Source of the DNA: Clostridium sp. OS1-26
GTDB taxonomy: Bacteria > Bacillota > Clostridia > Clostridiales > Clostridiaceae
Assembly: GCF_030915445.1 (NCBI RefSeq)
Contig: NZ_CP133264.1
Location: 3,691,208 to 3,755,207, forward strand
Direction of reading: 5' to 3'
Length of the DNA stretch: 64,000 nt
Shown here: in pieces, positions 43,131 through 53,384 of the stretch
Position numbering within the stretch: position 1 is the first letter of the stretch
Layout: the number at the start of each line of letters is the position of its first letter
The notes under the pieces: generated by a model
Databases searched by the model: none
What the model saw: the letters and a program-made list of their open reading frames with translations, nothing else
Told to the model about the DNA's origin: nothing
Program-made: the position numbers and the translations under genes

Positions 43131-45507
43131 ATGAGATATACAAAAGAGCTTATGATTTATCAAGTAATGTAGTATATTTTCCTGTTAGACACCACAGTCC
43201 TGCTTGTTCTTTTCATTTAAAAAAAGTAATAGATGTTTATAAGCCACAGGTTATCTTGATAGAAGGACCTTCAGATGCTAATTCTGTAATACCTTATATT
43301 GGTGATGAGGACACAGAGGCACCTGTATGTATTTACTATAGTTATACAGATGAAAAGAAAATGGTGACAGAAGGAGGAGAAAAGTATAAATGCTATTATC
43401 CTTTTTTAGACTATTCTCCAGAGCTTTTGGCTATAAGAGAGAGTAAAAAAAGAAATATTTTAGCTGAATTCATAGACTTACCTTATGCAGAAATATTAAT
43501 AAATAGTGAGGAAGGAAAAGGTCTTAGAAAAACTGAAGAAAAGAATTCTTATAATGATGATTATTTATTTCAAAAAGTAAGTTCATAAATTCTCTTTGTG
43601 AAAAACAAGGCTGTAGAAGCTTTAATGAACTATGGGAAATGTTATTTGAAATAGATGGACTAAAAATAGAAACAGAGAGTTTTATGAAAAATATGATTGC
43701 CTTTTGTTATCTTTCTAGATGCTTTGAAAGTGAAGAAATGCTTAAGGAAGATGGATGTATTGCTAGAGAAAAATACATGGCTTCAAAAGTAAAAGAATTT
43801 ACTTCAAAGTATAATAAAATTTTAGTAGTAACAGGAGGATTCCATACCTCAGGACTTATACAGCTCTCAAGTGAAAATATAGAGATTAAGTTACATAACA
43901 TTAGTGAAAAAAATGTAGGAGCTTATGCTATGATATATTCCTTTGAGGAAAGTGATCAGTTAAATGGTTATGCTAGTGGAATGCCTTATCCAGCTTTTTA
44001 TCAAAGAATATGGAATAACTTATGTGAGGAGATTGAAAATCCATATGAAAAGGCTGTATTGCATTTTATAGTAAGGTGTGGAAGAAACATAAGAAACTCA
44101 GTAGGTGGTTTGTCTACTGCAGATGAAATTGAAGCACTAAGTATGGCAAAAGGGCTTCAAAAGCTTAGAAGTAAATCAGAATGTGGAGTTTATGAACTGC
44201 AAGACGCAATAAGAGCTACTTATATAAAAGGTGAGCTGAACATGGCATCGGATGCTCCACTATTAGATTTGCTTAAGCTCTTAAGAGGTAGAGGTATGGG
44301 ACGTCTTTGCAACAATGCAAAAGTACCTCCTATTGTTTTAGATTTTAGAGAGCTTTGCAGCAGATATAAGATAAAAGTTAACAGTACTTTGAAGCAGGAA
44401 CTAGTGCTAGATCTTTATAAAAGCAATAAGCATAAAGAAATAAGTGAATTTCTTCATAGAATGAAATTTTTAAATGCAGGTTTTTGTTTAAATGTTAAAG
44501 GACCAGATTTTATAAATAAAAAAGATGTAAATCTTATAAGAGAAACTTGGAATTACAAATGGAGCGTTAACTTAGAAAGTAGCCTCATTGAAAATTCAGT
44601 CTATGGTGGAACAGTAAAAGAAGCAGTAGAATCCTTACTCTTGAAGAAGCTGTCTAGTAATTCAAGTGATAGTGGCGCTATGTCTGAGGGGCTTATAGAA
44701 GCTTTTATGATGGGATACAAAGATATTATTTTAAATGCTTTATCCACTATAAAAGATATAGTTATAAATGACAACAATTTCTATTCTGTAGCTGAATGTA
44801 CGTATAATATATATTTTTTACACAGCGGTAATATATTATTTTCAGCTTCACAGGATGAAAATATAAGTAAGCTTTTAGTTCAATGTTATAACAAAGCTGT
44901 GACTTTAGTTCCAGAGCTTTATGCAGTACCAGAAGAAGAGGAAAATAAGATTATAGATAAGCTTAAAAATTTATATCATATATGTTTAGAACCAGAATTT
45001 GAAGCTCATATAGATATCTTTAAAGAGGCTCTATGGACTATTATAAATAAAAGTTCTCCCAATGCAGCATTAGAGGGGGCAGCTTTAGGCTTACTGCTTG
45101 GATTTAATGAAGTGGACACTTCCTACATATTAAAAAAGGCAGAAGGATATCTCTATGGTACTGGAGAGAAATTTTTAAATTCTGCTGCTTTCTTAAAAGG
45201 ATTATTTTCTACTGCAAGAGATGTAGTTTTAAGTGAAGAAAAAATGATTATAGGAATAGACAATGTCTTAAGGAATCTTAATGAAGAGGATTTTTTAAGA
45301 CTTTTACCTGAACTTAGACTTTCTTTTAGTTTCTTTGCACCTAATGAAATAAATCAAATAGGTAAGAGCATAAGCGAACATTATGATATAAGTGAAAGAA
45401 AGCTATTTAATGTAGAGGCAGTAGATCCTGAAGAATTAAATTTAGCTTTAGAACTTGATAAGTTTGGCAAAGAAGCTTTAAGGGAGTTGGGATTATTAAA
45501 TGAGTAA
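43091..45507 (+). pseudogene. DUF5682 protein (YehM-like), frameshifted
   Basis: About 806 residues if joined. The first frame 43091-43588 has VYFPVRHHSPACSFHLKK and VILIEGPSDAN, typical of the DUF5682 N-terminus; the second, 43639-45507, completes it (VVTGGFHTSGL, later helical repeats). An A5 run at 43572-43576 needs six A's, giving SKFINSLCEKQGCRSFNELW across the junction. ATG 43091 (AAGGTGG) or ATG 43118 (AAGGA) are both possible. It sits between the MoxR and VWA genes and overlaps the VWA gene by 8 bases, so the operon is tightly coupled. Role unknown. Confidence 0.83.
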
Positions 45508-46630
45508 GGATATAAGCACTATTAACAGGTGGAGACTGGTTTTGGGCAAGTATTCTAGCAATCACTTAACTTTTTCTGAAGATAATATAAACTATGCGGA
45601 TATGGATACTTTACTGGAATTTTTATATGAAAGAGAGTATGGAGAAGAAAGAGGAGTAAGAAGTGATAAAAGAGCTGGTTCTTTGGATCCATCTAACCTT
45701 ACGGTGCCTCAGTGGATCACAAAGATAAAAGAATTATTCCCAAAAGAAACGGTAGAAATATTAGAAAAACATGCTTTAGATAAATATAACTTAAAGGAAT
45801 TGCTTACAGATAAAACTGTCCTTGAAAAGTTAGAACCAAATCCAGAGCTTTTAAAAAGTATTCTTCAAATGAAACATCTTATGAAGGGCGAAGTTTTAGA
45901 AACAGCAAAGAAAATAGTAAAAGCTACAGCAGAAGAAATAGCTAAAAAGCTAGAACAAGATGTAAAAACAGCTATTAATGGTAGACTAGATAGAAATAAA
46001 TATGGTGGGATAAAGTCTTCTCGAAACATAGACTTCAAAAGAACCATAAAACACAATTTGAAAAATTTTGATAGAGAGTTAAACACTCTTGTGGTGGATA
46101 GAGTTTATTTTAATAAGAGAGTAAAACCTTCTAATCCATGGAATGTAATAATTGCAGTAGATGAAAGCGGCAGTATGTTAGATTCAGTTATTCATAGTGC
46201 CATTATGGCTGGAATATTTTCTAAATTGCCTATGTTAAAAACAAATCTAGTTATATTTGATACAGAAATAGTTGATCTTACAGAGTATGTAGAGGATGTT
46301 GTACAAACTCTAATGAGTATTCAATTAGGAGGAGGAACTAATATATCTAGAGCACTTCAATATTGTAATGGATTGATGGAAAATCCTCATAAAACTATAG
46401 TGATATTGGTGACAGACCTTTATGAAGGCGGAAGTTATGGAACTATGTATGCTAGAGCAAAGGATATAGTTGAGTCTGGAGCAAGACTTATAATACTTCC
46501 TGCTTTAGGTATAGATGCAGAGCCTATATATGATAGAGGTGCTGCAGAAAAAATGGCAGCTCTAGGTGCTAAGGTGGCTGCGGTAACTCCAGGAGGGCTT
46601 GCAAAATGGATAGCACAGATAATTTCTTGA
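45500..46630 (+). CDS. VWA-domain protein (YehP-like)
   Basis: 376 residues. The helical N-terminus (about 1-190) is followed by a von Willebrand factor A domain with an intact metal site: DESGSML (about residue 220), Thr in GGGTNISRAL, and Asp in VTDLYEGG. VWA partners of MoxR ATPases are thought to direct the ATPase to targets or metals. It starts inside the DUF5682 stop and overlaps the SWIM gene by 25 bases. Complete. Confidence 0.9.
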   Translation: MSKDISTINRWRLVLGKYSSNHLTFSEDNINYADMDTLLEFLYEREYGEERGVRSDKRAGSLDPSNLTVPQWITKIKELFPKETVEILEKHALDKYNLKELLTDKTVLEKLEPNPELLKSILQMKHLMKGEVLETAKKIVKATAEEIAKKLEQDVKTAINGRLDRNKYGGIKSSRNIDFKRTIKHNLKNFDRELNTLVVDRVYFNKRVKPSNPWNVIIAVDESGSMLDSVIHSAIMAGIFSKLPMLKTNLVIFDTEIVDLTEYVEDVVQTLMSIQLGGGTNISRALQYCNGLMENPHKTIVILVTDLYEGGSYGTMYARAKDIVESGARLIILPALGIDAEPIYDRGAAEKMAALGAKVAAVTPGGLAKWIAQIIS

Positions 46631-48343
46631 AGAAAATAGGAGAGTTTTTATTAGCTATAGATGATGAATTCTTAATAGGAATAAGTAATAAAGGTATATT
46701 TAATAGAGCTAAAAAGGATTTGGAAAAATCAGGAGAAATAAAAGTAGTAGTAGAAGGCACAACATTAAAATGTATTTTAGAAGATGGAACAGAGTGTATC
46801 ATAAATGAGGACATTAAAGCTTATAAATGTTCCTGTCCTTCAAGGACTATATGTAAGCACGTAATTATGTGCTATTTGTATATAAGCAGAGAGCCAAAAT
46901 CTATGATTTTGTGCGAGTCGCTTACTCATTCGACGGAGGAGAAGGAGTTTCATTTATTAAATAAGAAGGAAGAGGGCACAAAGTTTAATTTTGGTAAACT
47001 TTTAAATATAGATATCGAAAGTCTATCAAAACTGCTAGGAGAAAAGGATTTCGATGAAATAGTAAAAAGAATAAATTTTGGTGTACAGGTAGAAATAGAA
47101 GAAACTTCTCTGCTTACTATAAGGTTCAAAGATGAAGAGTATAAGGTTAAGTTAATTCCAAATACTAAAGAAACAATCTCGCCTAAAGAAATTTTAGAAG
47201 AAGCTATATGTTCCTGCAAAAGTAAAGATATATGTAGGCATAAGGTAGAAGCTGTAATTCATTATGAAATTTTTAGAGGTTTTATAAAAAAAGAAGATTT
47301 AGCTATTTTAAATAAAAAATCTAAAGTTGAAAAAACACTTTTGATTGAAGGTGTACTTCTGGTTAAAAAACTTATGGAAGAGATTTTATTTATAGGAGTA
47401 TCTAGGCTTCCAGAAAATATTATAGATAAAGTAGAGAGTACGGCGGTATTATGCCACAATTACAATATACCTAATTTAGAAAAAATGCTTAGAAGCGTTA
47501 AAAGCGAAATAGAACTTTATATGAATAAAAACGCCTCCTTTTCAATAGCTTCCTTAAGAAAAAGGATAGGTTATATATACACTACTGCTTTAGCTATAGA
47601 AAATTGTAAGGACGAAAATAAGCTTTATAAATTATGTGGAGAACATAAATCCGCTTATTATGATATACCACCAATTATCTTATATGGTATAGGAGCAGAA
47701 GCTTGGAGTTCTAAATCAGGATACGAGGGAGTTACATATTACTATTTTGAAGAAACTAGAGGAAAACTACTTACTTATACGAACTCAAGACCAACCTATT
47801 ATGATACAAAAAAGAAGCTATGGAATTGCTTACAGTGAAGTCCCAAGCTGGGGTATAGAAGGTAGTTTAGAGGAAATATCTCAATATGCAATAAAGCTTA
47901 CTAAGGGCAAAATTAATGATGAGGGAAGAATCTCCTCCAGTGAACAAAGTAAAGGGGAGCTTTTAGAAAAAAATGACATATATAAGTTGAATTTTAAAGA
48001 GTTATTTATAGATAACTGGCAGAAGCTTTTAAAAGTTTACTCTAAAGAAAATAGAAATATGTATATTATTAAGATTGCAAGCTATGAAAAAAGTTATTTT
48101 GACAACATAAATCAAAGATTTATATTGCCTATTTATGATGAAGAAAAAAATATGCTTTATATAGAGATAGATTATTCTAAAGAGAAAAAAAGAATGATAC
48201 AAAAGTTTGAAAGAATGGAAAGACTGAAAAAATATTCTGATAGAATTCTTGTACATGCTTACTTAAAGGAAGGTCAGATTAGAGTGACACCTATTGTAGC
48301 CTATTATGAAGATGGAAATATGGTGAACTTAACCATGAATTAA
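46606..48343 (+). pseudogene. SWIM zinc-finger protein (YehQ-like), frameshifted, with an inserted repeat
   Basis: Two SWIM fingers are visible: Cys75, Cys77, Cys83, His85 (CSCPSRTICKH) and a second CSCKSKDICRH near residue 202. The frame 46606-47838 must shift near the A6 run at 47808-47813 (five or eight A's) to continue as SYGIAYSEVPSWGIEGSL to 48343, about 579 residues. Residues about 94-115 (SREPKSMILCESLTHSTEEK) are encoded by a repeated DNA element also found at the end of the sensor kinase gene. SWIM domains bind zinc and contact DNA or protein. Last of the four tightly overlapping yeh-like genes. Confidence 0.82.
46883..46953 (+). repeat. Palindromic repeat inserted in frame in the SWIM gene
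   Basis: 71 bases from TAAGCAGAGA to GGAGTTTCAT, closely matching 30099-30170 (opposite strand). Both copies are read in the same frame, giving SREPKSMILCESLTHST here and SREPKSVILCESLTPPT in the kinase. The core AAAATC/GATTTT is an inverted repeat. Confidence 0.85.
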
Positions 48344-48437
48344 AGGCTAGTTATCATGCACTATACGCTAACCAAGGATGTTTTTTTATACTTAAAGACA
48401 TTCTATCTAACTAATAAATGTTGTAAGGAGAGCTTTT

Positions 48438-48764
48438 ATGGGAAAATACGATAATTTATACTTGCTTATTCAAGATGTTGAAGGACTAATGGATAGTATG
48501 CTCATAAGTGGTTTTAATGTAGTAAATACAGGATTATTAGATACTATGACTGAGATTTATGAAAACTGTGAAAGAGTTGGATTAAGTTTTGCAGCTGAAA
48601 CCCTTAAAGAAATTATACAAGCTCAAGAGAAAAAAAGACATGATATGAACTATAACTATAAAGAAATTATAAGTAATTACTTTTTGTTAAGTAATTATAT
48701 AGAGATTATTAAAAGCAAACTAGAGTTAGAAAAAGCAAAAAGAGATATGGAGTTAAGTAAATAA
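48438..48764 (+). CDS. Small helical protein of unknown function
   Basis: 108 residues, predicted all-helical, acidic N-terminal half and a Lys/Glu-rich coiled-coil C-terminus (KSKLELEKAKRDMELS). AAGGAGAG precedes ATG 48438. It follows the SWIM gene by about 95 bases and may belong to the yeh-like operon. I do not recognise a family. Confidence 0.6.
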   Translation: MGKYDNLYLLIQDVEGLMDSMLISGFNVVNTGLLDTMTEIYENCERVGLSFAAETLKEIIQAQEKKRHDMNYNYKEIISNYFLLSNYIEIIKSKLELEKAKRDMELSK

Positions 48765-48811
48765 GGCAACTGCCTCAAGAACAGAAATGAATGAAAATTG
48801 GGGAGGGTAGC

Positions 48812-49375
48812 ATGGATAACAATAGAGAAATATTAAAAAATTTGATGTCAATTGATAACATAGAGAAAATGTCAGCAGCAGATATAATAGATGATATTGC
48901 ATCTAATTTATATAATGAGGAAAATTTTCATATTAAAAAACCAGATGTGTTTAATAGAATTCCTTTAATTATAAAAGATATTATTTTATTAATAGATTTT
49001 GATATTGAAGTAAATATGAATGGCATATTAGGGTTTTTAGAAAATTCTACAGGGTTATTTTTAAATGAAACTATAGATGCATTGGAGCGAATTGATGCAT
49101 ATGAGGATATGAAAATATTGAAAAATATAGCAGCTATAATGAAAAGATATAATACTAGCACCTATGATTTAAGAGAGAATGTTAATAATGGAAGTTTATA
49201 TGAAATAACAAGCTTTATTGAAACCCATGGTGATGACTATGATGAAATGGCAGATGAAATAATAATGGAAGCAGATAAACTGTATATTGGAAATCCCGAT
49301 AGAAATATATTTGATAATTTAGAAATTTACATAGAAAAGTATAAGAAGGAATTGGTTGCAGAAATTCTAAGGTAA
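48812..49375 (+). CDS. DMP19-domain (DUF4375-like) protein
   Basis: 187 residues from ATG 48812 with GGGAGGG upstream (ATG 48791 precedes that site). The central helix block NMNGILGFLENSTGLFLNETIDALERI has the pattern of DMP19/DUF4375 proteins, often found among immunity genes of polymorphic toxin loci and thought to mimic DNA or bind protein; the protein is strongly acidic. First of a series of immunity-type genes. Confidence 0.68.
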   Translation: MDNNREILKNLMSIDNIEKMSAADIIDDIASNLYNEENFHIKKPDVFNRIPLIIKDIILLIDFDIEVNMNGILGFLENSTGLFLNETIDALERIDAYEDMKILKNIAAIMKRYNTSTYDLRENVNNGSLYEITSFIETHGDDYDEMADEIIMEADKLYIGNPDRNIFDNLEIYIEKYKKELVAEILR

Positions 49376-49453
49376 ATTTATGATTTGAAAGGATTTAATT
49401 AAATCATAAAATAATGATAAAAATTAATTTTATTGGAAGGTAAATGATATATT

Positions 49454-50122
49454 ATGGACAAGCATAAAATAATTATAAATAAAATACAAAATTATTTAAT
49501 TAAAAATGGATTTGATGAGGATAAAATAAACAATGCATTCTCACCTTGTTTAGATAAGGAAAAACTAAAGCCTCTAACAGATTTACATAATTTTTTTAGT
49601 TACTGGTCATCTATATTTTATGAAGAAGATGGTGAGCTTTTAGCATTGAAGAATTATAATATGCCTAATAATGTGATTAGTTTTTATGAAAGCTTTGAAC
49701 CAGGAGAAATTCCTCAATTAGGTGGTGGGGTAGACTTACTAGATCTTAATGGTATTAAGGAAGAGAATTGCAATCTTTCACCAGGAGCCTATCTTATTCA
49801 ATATGGGCTTATTACGTTTGCTACTACAGTTGGTGGGAATGTAATTTGTATGGACTTAAATACAATAAATAATGGTGAACCAAGAATAATCTATGCAGAT
49901 AAGTCATGGTTTTTATTTAATGAACAAGAACGTAAGTTAGAGTTTAGTTTTTATCCTTTTGAAATACAAGAGGAAGATGAATTTTTAACACAAAGCATTA
50001 TAAAAAAGTATATGCCGGAAATTAGTAGTACATTTACTGAATTTCTTGAAATGTTGTGTTCAGAAGATGAGTGGGATGCTGAAGATTATTATGAAAAGGT
50101 TGGAAATAAGGTTGAAAAATAG
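49454..50122 (+). CDS. SMI1/KNR4 (SUKH) superfamily protein
   Basis: 222 residues, acidic. MPNNVISFYESFEPGEIPQLGG, then FATTVGGNVICMDLNTINNGEPRIIYAD and a C-terminal FTEFLEML match the SUKH fold: an N-terminal helix pair, a central sheet with GNVICMD, and a closing helix. SUKH proteins are immunity proteins against nuclease and other toxins. GGAAGG precedes ATG 49454. No toxin gene is adjacent. Confidence 0.75.
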   Translation: MDKHKIIINKIQNYLIKNGFDEDKINNAFSPCLDKEKLKPLTDLHNFFSYWSSIFYEEDGELLALKNYNMPNNVISFYESFEPGEIPQLGGGVDLLDLNGIKEENCNLSPGAYLIQYGLITFATTVGGNVICMDLNTINNGEPRIIYADKSWFLFNEQERKLEFSFYPFEIQEEDEFLTQSIIKKYMPEISSTFTEFLEMLCSEDEWDAEDYYEKVGNKVEK

Positions 50123-50209
50123 AGAGTGGTTACAAATGAACAATTGGATTTCAATTAATTTAGTTTAATACACTTGAGAAATAACATTAATAAAAGGAAA
50201 AGGTGATTA

Positions 50210-50677
50210 TTGTTGAGATACAAAGAAGAAATTAGTTTTTTAGAAAAGGTTGAAGATAAAAAGAAAGCTGAAATGAATGAGCGTAAAAAGTGGACAGATG
50301 AAGAAACAACGGAATTAAGCCTGCAGTATCCAGGTATTCCAGAAGATTATTTAGACTATCTTAAGGAAATAGGAACAGGATCATTTAGGGAATGTCAATT
50401 TATAGTTCATGGAGCTTTAGAAACTATAGAGGATCTTACAGGGTATGATTTGTATGATTTGTATGATTTGGAAGATAAGAAATTTTTAGTTTTTGGAGAT
50501 AACTATAGTGGTGATTTTTCAGGATTTCTTATTGAAGATGAATGGAAGGTTGCTGAATTTTGGCATGAAAGTGAAGAGCTGCATATTACTGGACAAACCT
50601 TTCAACAATACATAAGAAATCAGATGTTGATGGACGAAAGTGGTGGAGATAGAAGAATAAAAGTCACTAGTATATAG
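50210..50677 (+). CDS. SMI1/KNR4 (SUKH) superfamily protein
   Basis: 155 residues from TTG 50210 or 50213, after AAGGTG. QYPGIPEDYLDYLKEIGTGSFRECQF is the SUKH N-terminal motif and FLIEDEWKVAEF the central strand. Three perfect in-frame copies of a 9-base unit (50444-50470) encode YDLYDLYDL. Paralogous to 57765-58199 over most of its length, which suggests duplication within the island. Confidence 0.8.
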   Translation: MLRYKEEISFLEKVEDKKKAEMNERKKWTDEETTELSLQYPGIPEDYLDYLKEIGTGSFRECQFIVHGALETIEDLTGYDLYDLYDLEDKKFLVFGDNYSGDFSGFLIEDEWKVAEFWHESEELHITGQTFQQYIRNQMLMDESGGDRRIKVTSI

Positions 50678-50709
50678 GAATTAAACCTAGATAAAGAGGA
50701 GAGGAATAA

Positions 50710-51903
50710 ATGAACAATGAATTAAAAGTAATATTAGATGACTTTTCTAGTTTTATGAAAACACCTTTTAAAAATATTAGTGATGTAAAGGATAAAAATA
50801 AGTTTTTTTATAAAGATGAGATTATAAATTTAGTTAAGTATTGTAATGAAAACAAACATAAAATAGATGAAGTGTTAACAAAAGTATCAGATGAATTTAA
50901 TGAATATGATAGTTTAAAAGCAAATCTTCTTTGTCATGTATGTGGTGCTTTGGTAGAGTTTGGTGGTAATCAGGATATAGTAATTTCACATGTAATTCAA
51001 AAGCTTAAAGAAGCGTTAATGTGGATAGTATCAGCTCAAATTAATCATGAAATTGATAATAGAAAAAAGGTATACATATATGTAAGTTTTGCATCTATAG
51101 ATTATTTAATAATGACAGCTATGACAATGCTCTCAAGAAACTCTTTAGAAAGAGAAAAATTTAAGAATGATAAAGATATTCAGATTTTAATAGATACGAT
51201 TAGTTCAGAGATTGGAGAAAACATATACTATCTTAAGAAGATAATGGAACTTACAGATAACCTAGAAATTATTGTAATACATCCGAATAAAAAGAAAGGA
51301 TATAAAGTTAAAGTAGACGGGGTACAAAACTATTTTCACTTCTTTACTTTACTTCAAGGTGAACTCATAGAAAAAGTTAGTTATGAGTTAGGAGTGGATA
51401 AAGCTTTATTAAATAAAAATGCAGTAGATGTGGCAAGAGCAGCAAAAGTTCCTGATAGCTCTGAAAAAGCAGAAGACAAGGCCATATTTAGCTATTATAT
51501 ATGGACTGCTCTTAGCTCTGACAAAACACTAAGTCAAAATGTGCCACCTGAACAGTGGATTTATGGGGAATTATTTCCTAAACATACACCAACAATTCTT
51601 GGTGAAAAGGTAGTATTAATTGGAGATAATGTATTAGCAGAGCGTAGCTGGGATAGATCATTTTTTTCTCCACTGCATGATGCACTAAAATCACAGGTTT
51701 CAATCTTATCACATTTAACTGAGCCTGAAGTTGAAGAGTGGCTGCATAAGATAGTTTTGGAAAAAGGTAAAATAAAACAAACTAGTACAAGTAATGAAAG
51801 TGCTAAAGAAATAAAAGACGATGAAGAAGTAGAAATAGAAACTAAGGTTGAAAATAATGAAAAAGGTTTTAAGAAATTTTTTAAAAAGTTATTTAATAAA
51901 TAG
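50710..51903 (+). CDS. Unrecognised 397-residue protein
   Basis: Mostly helical, soluble. A mid-region block (PPEQWIYGELFPKHTPTILGEKVVLIG, then SWDRSFFSPLHDALKS) looks conserved in style, and the last 20 residues are very basic (KGFKKFFKKLFNK) after an acidic stretch. AGAGGAGAGG precedes ATG 50710. It sits among immunity-type genes, but its size and lack of a SUKH pattern set it apart. I do not recognise it; it could be an effector, adaptor or membrane-peripheral protein. Confidence 0.55.
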   Translation: MNNELKVILDDFSSFMKTPFKNISDVKDKNKFFYKDEIINLVKYCNENKHKIDEVLTKVSDEFNEYDSLKANLLCHVCGALVEFGGNQDIVISHVIQKLKEALMWIVSAQINHEIDNRKKVYIYVSFASIDYLIMTAMTMLSRNSLEREKFKNDKDIQILIDTISSEIGENIYYLKKIMELTDNLEIIVIHPNKKKGYKVKVDGVQNYFHFFTLLQGELIEKVSYELGVDKALLNKNAVDVARAAKVPDSSEKAEDKAIFSYYIWTALSSDKTLSQNVPPEQWIYGELFPKHTPTILGEKVVLIGDNVLAERSWDRSFFSPLHDALKSQVSILSHLTEPEVEEWLHKIVLEKGKIKQTSTSNESAKEIKDDEEVEIETKVENNEKGFKKFFKKLFNK

Positions 51904-51948
51904 TTGTTAAAAGTACGAGTTATGTTAAAAAGAAAGGAAGTGTCTTAA

Positions 51949-52572
51949 ATGGGACTATTTTTAGCAATGTCAGGAGTAATTGGTAAGGATACAAGAGAAG
52001 TAACGAAAGCCTTAAAGGAATATACCAATCTGAAAAAAGGCACTATAGAAGAAGTATCGCCAGAGAATGAAGCTTTTAATTTGTGTGTTATTGGTGGAAA
52101 TGGTAAAAATACTACTATAGTTTATCCAGATGACTTTATTGAGTGGGATGAGGCATCAGAATATTTATCCAGAGTATTGAATACAAGTGTATTTTCATTT
52201 CATATTCATGATGGCGATCTTTGGATGTATGTTTTTTATAACTGTGGTAATGTTGAGGATCGGTTTAACCCTGTTCCAGACTATTGGCAGGAGTTATCCT
52301 CAGAGGAAATAGAGGAATGGAGGGGTGATCCAGAAATTATTTGCAATTTTGTAAAGGGCACTTCAGTACAGAATATTAAAAATTATTATAAGTTTTGGGA
52401 TGAGTATGATGAAAGTGAGGAAAAAGCTTACGAAGAAGATGAGTTTTGCTTTGGAGAAGACTGGCAAATTATAGACTTTATGAATAAGGTTAATATTATA
52501 TATCCCTTTGAGAATGATACTGGATTTCCAATAGGAAAAACTTATAAATTTGTGATTCCAGATGAATTATAA
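51949..52572 (+). CDS. Acidic immunity-like protein of unknown family
   Basis: 207 residues, rich in Asp, Glu, Trp and Tyr. A central block FSFHIHDGDLWMYVFYNCGN followed by DRFNPVPDYWQELSSEEIEEW gives a beta-sheet region then helices. The pattern looks like a recurring hypothetical family in toxin-immunity neighbourhoods, but I cannot name it. AAAGGAAG precedes ATG 51949. It overlaps the region leading into the next gene (same-strand gap of 13 bases). Confidence 0.6.
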   Translation: MGLFLAMSGVIGKDTREVTKALKEYTNLKKGTIEEVSPENEAFNLCVIGGNGKNTTIVYPDDFIEWDEASEYLSRVLNTSVFSFHIHDGDLWMYVFYNCGNVEDRFNPVPDYWQELSSEEIEEWRGDPEIICNFVKGTSVQNIKNYYKFWDEYDESEEKAYEEDEFCFGEDWQIIDFMNKVNIIYPFENDTGFPIGKTYKFVIPDEL

Positions 52573-52585
52573 AGGAGATATAAAA

Positions 52586-53299
52586 ATGAAATATGAAGAA
52601 CTTAACAGCATATATAAAACTCATATACCTTTAGAGATTTTAGAAGTGCTAGAGAATCATAGTCACAAACAAGAGCAAAGTGAATTTTTTATCAGATTAA
52701 TGGAAATAGACGAAATATTAGAAATGAAAGATTTTTTAGATAAGCTTAAGGTATTTAGAAACTTAATACCAATATGGGCAGATGATAACTCTAACTATAT
52801 TTGTATGTATTATTCGGGACCATTAAAGTATAGAATTTGTTATTTAAATCATGAAGAAACTGATATTTCACCTCAATATAGAACTATACAAGCATTTGTT
52901 ACTGAACTTGAAAAAGATGAGGAGTGTGACTGGGAAGAATTAATAAAAGATTATCCTGATAGAGATAAAATGAATAGAAATGACGTAGAGGCAGATTTAA
53001 GTTCAATTAAGGAGTTAAATTCAGTGCTGGATAATAATGATTTGGATGAGGATTTGAGAACTCAAATAATATATTCTATATTAGCGTTAACTCCGTATGA
53101 TCATTTAAATAGTATAGTTAAATACTTAGATGATGAAGATGACTATGTACAAGAAAGAGCATGTGACATAGTTGGATTCCACAGGTATAGTCCAGCTATC
53201 AATAAGCTAAGAGAACTTTGTATAAGTGGAATGGTTAATGTGCCAGGAGCAGCGGAAAGGGCATTGAGAAAAATGGGAAATAGTAAAGAGGAACTGTAG
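52586..53299 (+). CDS. SUKH-like domain with C-terminal HEAT repeats
   Basis: 237 residues from ATG 52586, with AAGGAG 9 bases upstream (ATG 52562 lies before that site). The N-terminal half has a SUKH-like pattern (LDKLKVFRNLIPIWADDNSNYICMYY). The C-terminal half has HEAT-type helices (IVKYLDDEDDYVQERACDIVGF, AINKLRELCI). Such fusions occur among immunity-type genes. Acidic, cytoplasmic. Partner unknown. Confidence 0.65.
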   Translation: MKYEELNSIYKTHIPLEILEVLENHSHKQEQSEFFIRLMEIDEILEMKDFLDKLKVFRNLIPIWADDNSNYICMYYSGPLKYRICYLNHEETDISPQYRTIQAFVTELEKDEECDWEELIKDYPDRDKMNRNDVEADLSSIKELNSVLDNNDLDEDLRTQIIYSILALTPYDHLNSIVKYLDDEDDYVQERACDIVGFHRYSPAINKLRELCISGMVNVPGAAERALRKMGNSKEEL

Positions 53300-53384
53300 T
53301 ATAAGTTAGACAACTGGTATAGCTCTCTATTAGATAGATTTGATAAAAAAGTAATAAATGAAGTAATAAATATTAAAGGTGATA

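Noticed and set aside
42015-48343. Cobaltochelatase or gas-vesicle type MoxR-VWA system
   Set aside because: The DUF5682 and SWIM partners and gene order fit the yeh-type group instead.
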